From assembly GCF_000424005.1 (NCBI RefSeq), contig NZ_AUJB01000003.1:28056-92055 (forward strand): a stretch of 64,000 nucleotides of DNA. The letters run 5' to 3'. Below are positions 17,062 to 24,605 of this stretch, in pieces. The number at the start of each line of letters is the position of its first letter. The first letter of the stretch is position 1. The DNA comes from Pseudobutyrivibrio ruminis CF1b. GTDB taxonomy: Bacteria; Bacillota; Clostridia; Lachnospirales; Lachnospiraceae. Position numbers and translations under genes: made by a program. Under the pieces are notes generated by a model, which saw nothing but the letters and a program-made list of their open reading frames with translations, was not told where the DNA came from and did not search any database.

Positions 17062-18186
17062 ATGGAGAAATCAAAGGTATATTTTACTGATTTTAGAACG
17101 GTTCTGGGGGTTAGCCTTCCTGCTAAGTTACAGAAGCTTATTAAAAAAGCTGGCATCGAAACAATCGATATGGAAGGAAAATTCGTAGCAATCAAAATGC
17201 ATTTTGGTGAGTTGGGTAATCTGGCATACCTGAGACCAAATTATGCAAAGGCAGTTGCTGACGTTGTAAAAGAGTGCGGTGGTCTTCCATTTTTAACAGA
17301 CTGCAACACATTATATCCTGGTAGCAGAAAGCATGCTCTCGAGCATTTGGACTGCGCCAATATAAATGGATTTAACACTATCACTACTGGCTGTCAGATA
17401 CTTATCGCTGATGGTCTTAGAGGTACAGATGACATTGTGGTTCCTGTTCCTAATGGTGAGTATTGTAAGGAAGCTTACATTGGACGAGCTGTTATGGATG
17501 CTGATATTTTCATTTCTCTCAGTCACTTTAAGGGACATGAGCAGGCAGGTTTTGGCGGTGCCATTAAGAATATCGGAATGGGCTGCGGAAGCCGCGCTGG
17601 AAAAATGCAACAGCACAACAGTGGTCAGCCTCATGTAATTGAAAATAAATGTAGAAACTGTAAGCGATGTGCAAAGGAATGTGGTTCTGATGCTATCAGC
17701 TATGAGAATGGCAAAGCATGGATTGATCCAGATAAATGTAAGGGCTGCGGACGCTGTATCGGTGCCTGCGCATTTGATGCTATCGAAAATAATAATGGTG
17801 ATGCGCCTATGATGCTTGGTAGAAAGATGGCCGAGTACACAGCAGCTGTAGTCACTGGAAGACCTACTTTCCACATCAGCCTTATCACAGATGTTTCTCC
17901 AAACTGCGACTGCCACGGAGAAAACGATGCTCCTATCTTACCAAACATTGGAATGCTTGCTTCATTTGATCCAGTTGCACTTGATCAGGCCTGTGTAGAC
18001 CTTTGTCAGAATGCTGAGCCTATCAGAAACAGTCAGCTTGGTGACAACATGGCAAAGGAACACTTCCATGACCATGGCGACGTATGGCACAACAGCAATC
18101 CTAATGTATCATGGGCAGAGACTCTTGAACATGCTGAAAAGATTGGTGTTGGATCTCGCCAGTACGAACTTATTACAATGAAATAA
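17062..18186 (+). CDS. DUF362 protein with two 4Fe-4S clusters
   Basis: 374 residues from the ATG at 17062, which has AAGGAG 7 bases upstream; an in-frame ATG at 16993 has none. The N-terminal 195 residues and the C-terminal 100 match the DUF362 fold (GSRKHALEHLD, SLSHFKGHEQAGFGGAIKN). Two ferredoxin motifs sit between them at about residues 194-245: CRNCKRCAKEC and CKGCGRCIGAC. Family members are cytoplasmic iron-sulfur proteins thought to take part in electron transfer or cluster chemistry; the reaction is unknown. It is the only supported plus-strand gene in the window and is transcribed alone. Confidence 0.9.
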   Translation: MEKSKVYFTDFRTVLGVSLPAKLQKLIKKAGIETIDMEGKFVAIKMHFGELGNLAYLRPNYAKAVADVVKECGGLPFLTDCNTLYPGSRKHALEHLDCANINGFNTITTGCQILIADGLRGTDDIVVPVPNGEYCKEAYIGRAVMDADIFISLSHFKGHEQAGFGGAIKNIGMGCGSRAGKMQQHNSGQPHVIENKCRNCKRCAKECGSDAISYENGKAWIDPDKCKGCGRCIGACAFDAIENNNGDAPMMLGRKMAEYTAAVVTGRPTFHISLITDVSPNCDCHGENDAPILPNIGMLASFDPVALDQACVDLCQNAEPIRNSQLGDNMAKEHFHDHGDVWHNSNPNVSWAETLEHAEKIGVGSRQYELITMK

Positions 18187-18202
18187 TTCTGTTTAAAAGC
18201 TA

Positions 18203-18230
18203 AAGCCTGACATCACGTCAGGCTTTTTTT
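18203..18230 (+). terminator. Intrinsic terminator of the DUF362 gene
   Basis: The stem aagcctga / tcaggctt (18203-18210 with 18218-18225) runs into seven T. Confidence 0.92.
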
Positions 18231-18232
18231 GA

Positions 18233-18268
18233 CAAAAAAATTCCTCCAGGCACTGGCATACCTGGAGG
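18233..18268 (-). terminator. Intrinsic terminator of the DUF3793 gene
   Basis: The stem cctccagg / cctggagg (18243-18250 with 18261-18268) is followed by a seven-T run on the minus strand. It stands tail to tail with the plus-strand terminator. Confidence 0.88.
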
Positions 18269-18358
18269 CTGTAAAAGGAGTCTAATAACCTTCCCAAGAA
18301 ACCCGGTTAGAAACTTGGGAATTAGGATTTAGCATAATTAGAAATTTCTGAGCAATGC

Positions 18359-18931
18359 TTAAGCTATTACTCTCTGATTCGAATAGATTTTTCGAACCAT
18401 TTCATCTTTGATGTCATCGAACTTTTCAAATAGCTTTTTTGTCGCGTCTGGGTTCTCATAGACTTTCCAATATCCTGAGATCTTGTAATCCTCGCCACCA
18501 TTATCGATGAACCCCTTTACATCGCATAATGGGTATCCAAGGAACACTCCTATCTCGTGTGGAAAATCCTTTCGATTATGAACATATGCATCATAGCGCT
18601 CCTGGAAATTGCGAAGGCTATATCCAAATGCATCTGTTCTGTAACCGTAGCCCTTAAGGAATTCTCTGACATCCTGTCTAGATAAGTAATCAATAAGCTT
18701 ATCCCTGTTAAATACCAGGAAAATCACTCTGTTTCGGTCGTAGACTAATCTGTAGCCCATGAGACCTGAGTGTCTGAGAAGTAATCTCACTTTGTCTTCC
18801 TGATCTTTTGGAACAATTAGAAGGTTAGAAGTCTTAAGCCCCGCGATAGTAGGTGCACACTGCAAAACAATCTGTAATTCTACTTTTCGCCTGTCCATGG
18901 TGCATAACATTTCAAATACTTCTGTGCTCAT
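18359..18931 (-). CDS. DUF3793 family protein
   Basis: 190 residues from ATG 18931. This start has a weak AGAGAG site; the ATG at 18964 has none and lies inside the operator-like repeat. The sequence matches the DUF3793 family (CAPTIAGLKTSNLL near the start, then HEIGVFLGYPLCDVKGFI and SGYWKVYENP). The family has no known function; in clostridia it is often found near iron or flavodoxin genes, which fits the metal-regulator-like operator seen upstream. Cytoplasmic, no membrane segment. It is a single-gene unit with its own strong promoter and terminator. Confidence 0.85.
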   Translation of the reverse strand: MSTEVFEMLCTMDRRKVELQIVLQCAPTIAGLKTSNLLIVPKDQEDKVRLLLRHSGLMGYRLVYDRNRVIFLVFNRDKLIDYLSRQDVREFLKGYGYRTDAFGYSLRNFQERYDAYVHNRKDFPHEIGVFLGYPLCDVKGFIDNGGEDYKISGYWKVYENPDATKKLFEKFDDIKDEMVRKIYSNQRVIA

Positions 18932-18957
18932 CGTTACTCTCTCTTTGTTTTTCTTGG

Positions 18958-18973
18958 TTAGCATTTACTAACT
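18958..18973 (-). promoter_or_regulatory. Candidate DtxR-type operator
   Basis: A 16-base dyad with arms gttag and ctaac lies just downstream of the promoter, near the expected transcription start, and GGTTAG half-sites recur at about 18996-19001. This resembles sites of metal-dependent DtxR/IdeR/MntR repressors. The regulator assignment is inference. Confidence 0.45.
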
Positions 18974-18979
18974 GTGGTT

Positions 18980-19008
18980 ATAGTATACTAATGTAGGTTA
19001 GATGTCAA
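18980..19008 (-). promoter_or_regulatory. Promoter of the DUF3793 gene
   Basis: A perfect -35 TTGACA (19003-19008) is 17 bases from a -10 TACTAT (18980-18985). A ten-base palindrome, tagtatacta (18981-18990), covers the -10. Confidence 0.75.
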
Positions 19009-19066
19009 CACTTTTTTCACATTTTTTTCTTATTGAAAAAGCCTATCAATAACTCAAGGGGAAGGC

Positions 19067-19094
19067 AAAAAAAAGAAGAGGTCGCCCTCTTCTT
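19067..19094 (-). terminator. Intrinsic terminator of the folT-folC-mnmA operon
   Basis: The stem agaagagg / cctcttct (19074-19081 with 19086-19093) is followed by eight T on the minus strand; the stem starts right at the mnmA stop. Confidence 0.9.
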
Positions 19095-20159
19095 CTAACA
19101 CTTTATTATTCCGCCACCCAGCACAACATCCTCATCATAGAATACTGCTGACTGACCTGGTGTGATGGCTCTCTGTGGCTCATCAAAGACAATCTTTGCT
19201 GAAGTCTCACCAACACGAGTAACCTCGCAGGCCTGCTCCGCCATTCTGTAGCGAACCTTTGCCTTACATCTGAATGTCTCTGGAAGCTCCTCTGGCCCAA
19301 TCCAGTTGATGTTCTCTACAAATACATCCTTTGAGAACAAATCCTCATTCTTGCCAAGTACTACCTGATTCTTTTCAATATCAAGCTTTACTACATACAA
19401 AGGATGAGCTGCCGCAATACCAAGGCCCTTTCTCTGGCCGATGGTGTAGCTTACGATTCCTTTGTGTCTGCCAAGGACATTTCCTTCCATATCCACGAAA
19501 TCACCTGGCTCATATTCCTTACCTGAAAATCTCTTAATAGCTGCCACGTAATCACCATCAGGAACGAAGCAGATATCCTGACTGTCAGGCTTATTAGCAT
19601 TTATAAAATCATGCTCCTCTGCTATTTCACGAACTCTGTCCTTGCTAAGCTCTCCCAGTGGGAAATCTGTGTGTTCAAGCTCCTCCTGGGTCATGGCATA
19701 TAAAACGTAAGACTGATCCTTAGAAGCATCAAGTCCTTTCATAAGGTGATAACCATTATCGCATTTACGAATCCTAGCGTAATGACCTGTAACCACCTTA
19801 TCACAACCAAGCTCCAAAGCTCTGCGATAAAGCTCGTTAAACTTCATGTGTTTATTACACTCGATACAAGGATTAGGTGTCATGGCTCTCTCATAGCATG
19901 AGATAAAATTATCTATTACCTTTTCCTTAAATCTATCCTGAAAATTGAAGGTGTAGTGTGGCATGCCAAGTCGTCTCGCCACTGATTTCGCATCCTCAAC
20001 ATCATCAAGAGAACAGCAGGTATTAGTAGCACAAACGCCTAAGTCCTCATTGGCATAAAGCTTCATGGTGCAGCCTACGCAATCATATCCTTCTTCTTTC
20101 ATTAAAAGAGCCGCCACGCTACTGTCAACGCCGCCGCTCATTGCAATCAATGCCTTCAT
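19095..20159 (-). CDS. mnmA: tRNA-specific 2-thiouridylase MnmA
   Basis: 354 residues, the normal family length. The start at 20159 is supported by GGAGG just upstream and by family alignment (MKALIAMSGGVDSS); an upstream in-frame ATG would add 15 unrelated residues. It has the PP-loop SGGVDSS, a first catalytic Cys in TPNPCIECNKHMKF, and a second in DSQDICFVPDGDY. The enzyme adds sulfur to U34 of tRNA-Lys, tRNA-Glu and tRNA-Gln in the cytoplasm, using sulfur passed from a cysteine desulfurase. Third gene after folT and folC; the link to folate may reflect shared wobble-base modification needs. Confidence 0.96.
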   Translation of the reverse strand: MKALIAMSGGVDSSVAALLMKEEGYDCVGCTMKLYANEDLGVCATNTCCSLDDVEDAKSVARRLGMPHYTFNFQDRFKEKVIDNFISCYERAMTPNPCIECNKHMKFNELYRRALELGCDKVVTGHYARIRKCDNGYHLMKGLDASKDQSYVLYAMTQEELEHTDFPLGELSKDRVREIAEEHDFINANKPDSQDICFVPDGDYVAAIKRFSGKEYEPGDFVDMEGNVLGRHKGIVSYTIGQRKGLGIAAAHPLYVVKLDIEKNQVVLGKNEDLFSKDVFVENINWIGPEELPETFRCKAKVRYRMAEQACEVTRVGETSAKIVFDEPQRAITPGQSAVFYDEDVVLGGGIIKC

Positions 20160-20203
20160 ATAGCCTCCATTCATATGATAAGAATATACAGCCATTTCAA
20201 GCA

Positions 20204-21490
20204 TCAGTCAACTGTAAGACTACTCAGTAGATACAGCGAACCTGCCATACAAATCACATCTGCATCCTCTTCCACAGCAGAAATATCTTCACCGGAAAAT
20301 GGCTGTGCCTTCACACCTCTTGATGTAATCCTCTCAGCCAGCTCATCTGCAGACATTGTCCGTGGATTTGGCACTTCCATGGTGTACACCTCTTTTGCCA
20401 GAGGTAACAACTCATCAAGCATCACATCCACTTCCTTATCCTTCAAGATACCAAGAACAAATGTAATCTTATTCTCAGGGAAATATGTGCGCAGTGAATC
20501 AGCAAGCACAGCTGCTCCCTGTCTGTTATGTCCTCCATCAATAATCACAGGAGGATTATTCTTAATCATTGTAAATCTTCCAAACCAGTCAGTCTTTCTA
20601 AGACCGGTTCTAAGGGCTCCATCAGAAACTCTGAAACCGCTTCTTTTAATCTGCTCGATTACTCTCATGGCAAGGGCAGCATTCTTCACCTGATAAGTAC
20701 CAAGAAGCTGTGTGCTAAGGGTACTTCCAAATTCTGCCACCATGAAATCCTGTCCCTTAAGATTTCTGGAAACCACAGCTGGCTCTGACGCAAAATGAAG
20801 CTCCACCTTTTTCTCCTGGCAAACCTTTGCAAGGACTTCCACCACCTCAGGCTCCTGCTTTGCTGAAACCACAACAGTGCCAGGCTTTATTATACCTGCC
20901 TTTTCTGTGGCAATCTCAGCAAGAGTGTTTCCAAGAATAGTCATATGGTCGTAGCTAATAGGTGTGATAACGCTTACCACTGGAGATGGAATCACATTTG
21001 TAGTGTCCACTCTTCCACCCATGCTCACTTCCATAACAACCATGTCACAGCCCATATCTTTGAAATATACAAATGACATTACTGTCAGGATTTCATACTC
21101 ACTTGGGTATATTTCCTCATGAGCAAGCTCATCGTAATACGGTTTTACGATATTAAATATTCTGGCGAAATCCTCATCAGAAATATCCTGGCCATTCACC
21201 TTATACATCTCATTATAAGTAAACAAAAAAGGTGAGGTAAAACACCCCACCTTGTAATTTGCTTCCTGTAGAATAGTCGCGATAAAGGCTGAAGTGGATC
21301 CTTTTCCATTTGTGCCTGCCACATGGACATATTTTAAATCCATATGTGGATTACCAAGCTTTTCCAGCAATGCATTTTCCGCATCAAGGGAAAACATGTC
21401 CGCAGGTTTTCCACCGCTTTCAACCGGTGGAACAAAATGGGGGAGATTCTTAAAAAACTCTATCGCTTCTTCATAGGAATATTCTCTCAT
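20204..21490 (-). CDS. folC: Folylpolyglutamate synthase / dihydrofolate synthase FolC
   Basis: 428 residues, the family length. The Mur-ligase-like ATP site reads HVAGTNGKGSTSAFI, followed by TSPFLFTYNEMY and the SYDHMTILG motif; the C-terminal domain carries IDGGHNRQGA. It adds glutamate to folates, which keeps imported folate in the cell, and this fits its place directly after the folate importer gene. The SD-like GGAG lies within the end of folT, so the two genes are translationally coupled; the gap is one base. Confidence 0.95.
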   Translation of the reverse strand: MREYSYEEAIEFFKNLPHFVPPVESGGKPADMFSLDAENALLEKLGNPHMDLKYVHVAGTNGKGSTSAFIATILQEANYKVGCFTSPFLFTYNEMYKVNGQDISDEDFARIFNIVKPYYDELAHEEIYPSEYEILTVMSFVYFKDMGCDMVVMEVSMGGRVDTTNVIPSPVVSVITPISYDHMTILGNTLAEIATEKAGIIKPGTVVVSAKQEPEVVEVLAKVCQEKKVELHFASEPAVVSRNLKGQDFMVAEFGSTLSTQLLGTYQVKNAALAMRVIEQIKRSGFRVSDGALRTGLRKTDWFGRFTMIKNNPPVIIDGGHNRQGAAVLADSLRTYFPENKITFVLGILKDKEVDVMLDELLPLAKEVYTMEVPNPRTMSADELAERITSRGVKAQPFSGEDISAVEEDADVICMAGSLYLLSSLTVD

Positions 21491-21491
21491 A

Positions 21492-22007
21492 TTATGCCAT
21501 AACTCCTACTTTTACTTTGTCAAAAGCCTTAAGCACACTGTAGAACAAAACAGTGTAAACAGGAATCATAATAAGTTCCTTTGGAAGTCTTGTTACTATA
21601 GCTGCAACATAGCCGCCCTGTAAGTAAAGAAGACTTAACCAGTAGCTGTTCATGATTACTCCGACAATTACCGTATATACGATTTGAGTAACGAATACTC
21701 TAGCAAATGTAAGCTTCTTGCCATGAAGCATCAATCCGTAGATGATACCGCCTACAATGCCGCTGAGAGTAAAGCCAGGGAAGAATGGGCCAGTTGGCTT
21801 TACAAGATATCCTCCGATATCTACAAGTGCGCCTACCACACCTGCTACGCCTGGGCCAAACAACATTCCTGCCATGGAGATTGGCAATGCGCCAAATCTG
21901 ATCTCAATCAGCTGTGTAATTGGAAGCTTGAAAAATCCAAGTACGATTCCAATAGCTGTAAGCATGGCTGCAACAGTAAGTGTCTTTGTGTCCATAAGTT
22001 TTTTCAT
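21492..22007 (-). CDS. folT: Folate ECF transporter substrate-binding component FolT
   Basis: 171 residues with six membrane helices, the ECF S-component fold. The start is ATG 22007, ten bases after GGAGG; the longer in-frame reading would begin inside the riboswitch expression platform. The THF riboswitch upstream and folC downstream point to folate as the substrate. FolT captures folate and needs the shared ECF energising module, which is not encoded in this window. GPFFPGFTLSGIVGGIIYG is the conserved Gly-rich region. Confidence 0.93.
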   Translation of the reverse strand: MKKLMDTKTLTVAAMLTAIGIVLGFFKLPITQLIEIRFGALPISMAGMLFGPGVAGVVGALVDIGGYLVKPTGPFFPGFTLSGIVGGIIYGLMLHGKKLTFARVFVTQIVYTVIVGVIMNSYWLSLLYLQGGYVAAIVTRLPKELIMIPVYTVLFYSVLKAFDKVKVGVMA

Positions 22008-22013
22008 AAAAAA

Positions 22014-22056
22014 TGCACCTCCTTTGCAGTTCCTTTTGTCTACACTTGGAGGTGCA
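22014..22056 (-). promoter_or_regulatory. Expression platform of the THF riboswitch
   Basis: A 9-bp perfect stem pairs the folT ribosome site (22014-22022) with an anti-SD arm (22048-22056) and is followed by six T before the ATG. It could hide the ribosome site or stop transcription. The anti-SD arm can instead form a hairpin with 22060-22064. Confidence 0.75.
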
Positions 22057-22076
22057 CTATGCACGTCTCATATGTA

Positions 22077-22171
22077 GCAGCGGGATGCGACCATAAAACC
22101 GCGGATAAAACCTTCGTCCAAATGACAACTCCCTGTTCATCTGGCACTTAACGCTTTACAGTCTACTCTGC
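22077..22171 (-). ncRNA. THF (tetrahydrofolate) riboswitch
   Basis: Conserved blocks of the THF-I aptamer appear in order: AGAGTAGA, GCGTTAAGTG, CAGGGAGTTG, GACGAAGG, CGCGG, GCATCCCGCTGC. The closing stem pairs GCAG at the 5' end with CTGC at the 3' end. It lies just upstream of folT, the usual target, and should lower importer expression when reduced folates are plentiful. Confidence 0.93.
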
Positions 22172-22185
22172 ATTTGTTTTTTTTG

Positions 22186-22214
22186 ATTATAAGTGTCTTA
22201 TGAGATAAATGCAA
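22186..22214 (-). promoter_or_regulatory. Promoter of the folT operon
   Basis: -35 TTGCAT (22209-22214) and a perfect -10 TATAAT (22186-22191) with a 17-base spacer. It starts immediately after the 5'-nucleotidase stop codon and gives a leader that begins about ten bases before the aptamer. Confidence 0.8.
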
Positions 22215-22217
22215 TAA

Positions 22218-23894
22218 TTATTTTATTGTAATGTTACCCTTTGTTGTACCGTAATCCTTAGCAGTGATTGTTCCACCAAGCTTTGTCTGTACGTATTCCA
22301 TTACAGCTTCGTCCATTACGATACCTGTATCAAACTGGTTCTTTGAATTCGCAAATGCGTAATATGTGTCACCACCTGCAGCTACGAAATTGTTTGTAAC
22401 AACAGCGTATGTATCTGTAGCAGAGAACTTCTTACCATTGATGCTGTCAATTGTAACTCTGCCGATAGCAGCTGGCTTGTAGTATGTAGAATCTGGATAA
22501 GCCTCACCCTGTGCAAATGGAACTGCAGTGTTTACAGTGAACTTGATTCCTGAAACCTGTGGGAATCCACCGATTGCATCTGGTGTGCAGTATGTGCTGG
22601 CCTCAAGAGCCTCAAGAAGCTCAGAACCCTTTACATAAACTACAGCTACAGTATTTCCAAATGGAAGAACTGTGTTAAGATCCTTCTTTGTTACGCTACC
22701 TGCGCTAATAGAAGCACGGATACCACCACCATTTGTTACAGCAACAATGTGATCCTCAGGTACTGTGATAGCACCCTTCTCCTTTGTTACCTTCCAAATA
22801 AGTGCATCTGTAATTAAGTCGCCAAGGTTTGTCTCCTGTGTACGTACACCAGGAGCCTTCTTTCCGTTAAGGTCTACCTCAGACTTAGCAAACTCAACAC
22901 CGTACTCAGCGTCAACTGCATCTTCGATTGTCTTATCAACTGCAGAGATGAATGTATCCTTGATGATACCGTCATCTAACTTAACGAGGTACATATCCTC
23001 GATTTTCTTTGAAGCATTGTCGATTACAACAACACCTGCTGTCTCAAGCTTTGTACCTGTAGACTGGATTGGCTCATCACCTGGCTCGTTAGGATCTGCA
23101 TCCTTGAGAGACATAAGTGTGTGTGAATGACCATCGATTACTAAATCAATACCTGTTGTGTTAGCAAGCATATCAACACTTCTGTGTCCATCAGGCGCTG
23201 ACTCCTCATCAACACCAAGGTGGCTAAGGCAAACAACAAGGTCAACTCCCTGAGCCTTAAGAGCCTCTACCTGTGACTGAGCGCATGTGTAAATATCGCT
23301 CTTTGAAAGGAACTTAACACCCTTGATTGTTGCAGGATTAACCTTTGTCTGTGTCTCTGGTGTCTCAAGACCAAAGAAACCAATCTTTAATCCAGAAGGT
23401 GTTGTGAAAACAGTATTTGCATCAAAAAGATTCTTTCCCTTAGCATCTACTACGTCTGCGCAAACTACCTTGAACTTAGCATTTGAAAGGTTGTACTTAA
23501 GCTGAGCATAACCATAATCAAATTCGTGATTTCCAAGTGTTACAACATCGTATCCCATGGCATTCATCATGTTGATGGCATACATACCCTTTGTTGAACT
23601 AACGTAAGGTGTTCCCTGGCTGAAATCACCTGCATCTGTAAGAATAACATCAGCGCCTCTTGCCTTGAGCTCATTTCTAAGAGCTGCAAGCTGTGAGTAC
23701 TTATCAATTGCACCGTGAACATCGTTTGAGTGAATGATAAGTGTCTTGCCAGACAAATCCTTTGAGATCTGTGGCATAATCTTGTACTCAGCCTCATAAG
23801 CATAAGCCTTGGCTGGAGTAAATCCCATGGTAACTACCATGGCAGCTGCGAGGACAAATGTACCAATCCTCTTTAAACCATTTAACTTTTTCAT
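22218..23894 (-). CDS. Secreted 5'-nucleotidase / metallophosphoesterase
   Basis: 558 residues with a signal peptide (about 1-32, ending AKAYA). The metallophosphatase domain (about 45-300) has IHSNDVHGAI, TDAGDFSQGTPY, LGNHEFDYGYA and VIDGHSHTLM; the 5'-nucleotidase C-terminal domain (about 340-530) has TNGGGIRAS and NNFVAAGGDTYYAF. Family members hydrolyse nucleoside monophosphates or UDP-sugars outside the cell, letting the nucleoside be taken up. No sorting signal is visible, so it may be free or held by the wall. An AAGGAGGG site precedes the ATG. No clear terminator; the folT promoter begins at its stop. Confidence 0.93.
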   Translation of the reverse strand: MKKLNGLKRIGTFVLAAAMVVTMGFTPAKAYAYEAEYKIMPQISKDLSGKTLIIHSNDVHGAIDKYSQLAALRNELKARGADVILTDAGDFSQGTPYVSSTKGMYAINMMNAMGYDVVTLGNHEFDYGYAQLKYNLSNAKFKVVCADVVDAKGKNLFDANTVFTTPSGLKIGFFGLETPETQTKVNPATIKGVKFLSKSDIYTCAQSQVEALKAQGVDLVVCLSHLGVDEESAPDGHRSVDMLANTTGIDLVIDGHSHTLMSLKDADPNEPGDEPIQSTGTKLETAGVVVIDNASKKIEDMYLVKLDDGIIKDTFISAVDKTIEDAVDAEYGVEFAKSEVDLNGKKAPGVRTQETNLGDLITDALIWKVTKEKGAITVPEDHIVAVTNGGGIRASISAGSVTKKDLNTVLPFGNTVAVVYVKGSELLEALEASTYCTPDAIGGFPQVSGIKFTVNTAVPFAQGEAYPDSTYYKPAAIGRVTIDSINGKKFSATDTYAVVTNNFVAAGGDTYYAFANSKNQFDTGIVMDEAVMEYVQTKLGGTITAKDYGTTKGNITIK

Positions 23895-23982
23895 TATTAC
23901 CCTCCTTATAAAAAATCTCTCTAATCACAATTATATCCATTTTTAATAAAAAGGGTAGATTCTATTTATACGTATTTACGAA

Positions 23983-24510
23983 TTATTCTTTGTCTCTTCC
24001 CAGAAATCTCATTTTACTCTTGCTGGTAAAATGTGGGTTCTTTGGATTGTAAATCTTATGGGTTCCGCTGTTATCTTTAAGGATAATAGATTCAGGCTCA
24101 TCGTCATCCTTACTTTCAGCCTTTCTTCTTTTGGCCAGATCCTTATTGACCTCTTCCAGCTCACCTTTTATTCTGACCATTTCCTTTGCCATGGCCTTCA
24201 TGACGCTCAATACAGTACTGGCATTTTCCTTGCTTATGAAATCTGCCATATCAGATTCCTCCAGGCGAATCAGCTTCATATCGGTCTGGGCAACCACAGT
24301 ATAATTGTCCGGTCTCTTTGTGAGCATGCCATATGCACCAAAACAATTTCCCACTCCAAACTTGTCGATTAAGGTTTCCTCTTTCGTGCCGTAGCCTGTG
24401 TACATATATGCTCTACCAGACAAAATTACATACAAATATTTATCCGGCTGTCGCTCCACTACTATCTTCATCCCCTGAGGTGCCACTAAAAGTTTATCTG
24501 TATTTGCCAT
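23983..24510 (-). CDS. Cyclic-nucleotide-binding-domain protein without DNA-binding domain
   Basis: 175 residues. Residues about 5-115 form a cNMP-binding beta-roll (KYLYVILSGRAYMY, then FGVGNCFGAYGML and AQTDMKLIRLEESD), followed by a charged helix and a Lys-rich tail. There is no Crp-type helix-turn-helix, so it is not a transcription factor in the usual sense; it may regulate a partner protein. The phosphate-binding Arg of classical cAMP sites is not evident. GGGGGAGG precedes the ATG. Monocistronic, with no clear terminator in 23895-23982. Confidence 0.85.
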   Translation of the reverse strand: MANTDKLLVAPQGMKIVVERQPDKYLYVILSGRAYMYTGYGTKEETLIDKFGVGNCFGAYGMLTKRPDNYTVVAQTDMKLIRLEESDMADFISKENASTVLSVMKAMAKEMVRIKGELEEVNKDLAKRRKAESKDDDEPESIILKDNSGTHKIYNPKNPHFTSKSKMRFLGRDKE

Positions 24511-24552
24511 GTAACCTCCCCCATTTTCCTTCCAGCATTTTCTTTATTATAC

Positions 24553-24583
24553 AACAAAAGGGCCCTATGTCTCCATAGAGCCC
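24553..24583 (-). terminator. Intrinsic terminator of the xylanase gene
   Basis: A 10-bp stem with one G-U pair (24560-24569 with 24574-24583) is followed by TTTTGTTG on the minus strand. Confidence 0.85.
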
Positions 24584-24605
24584 AAGAGTATCTGGGAAAA
24601 CTTTA

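Noticed and set aside
17311..17916. Minus-strand open frame over the DUF362 gene
   Set aside because: The plus-strand frame carries two clear 4Fe-4S motifs; the reverse frame has no recognisable domain.
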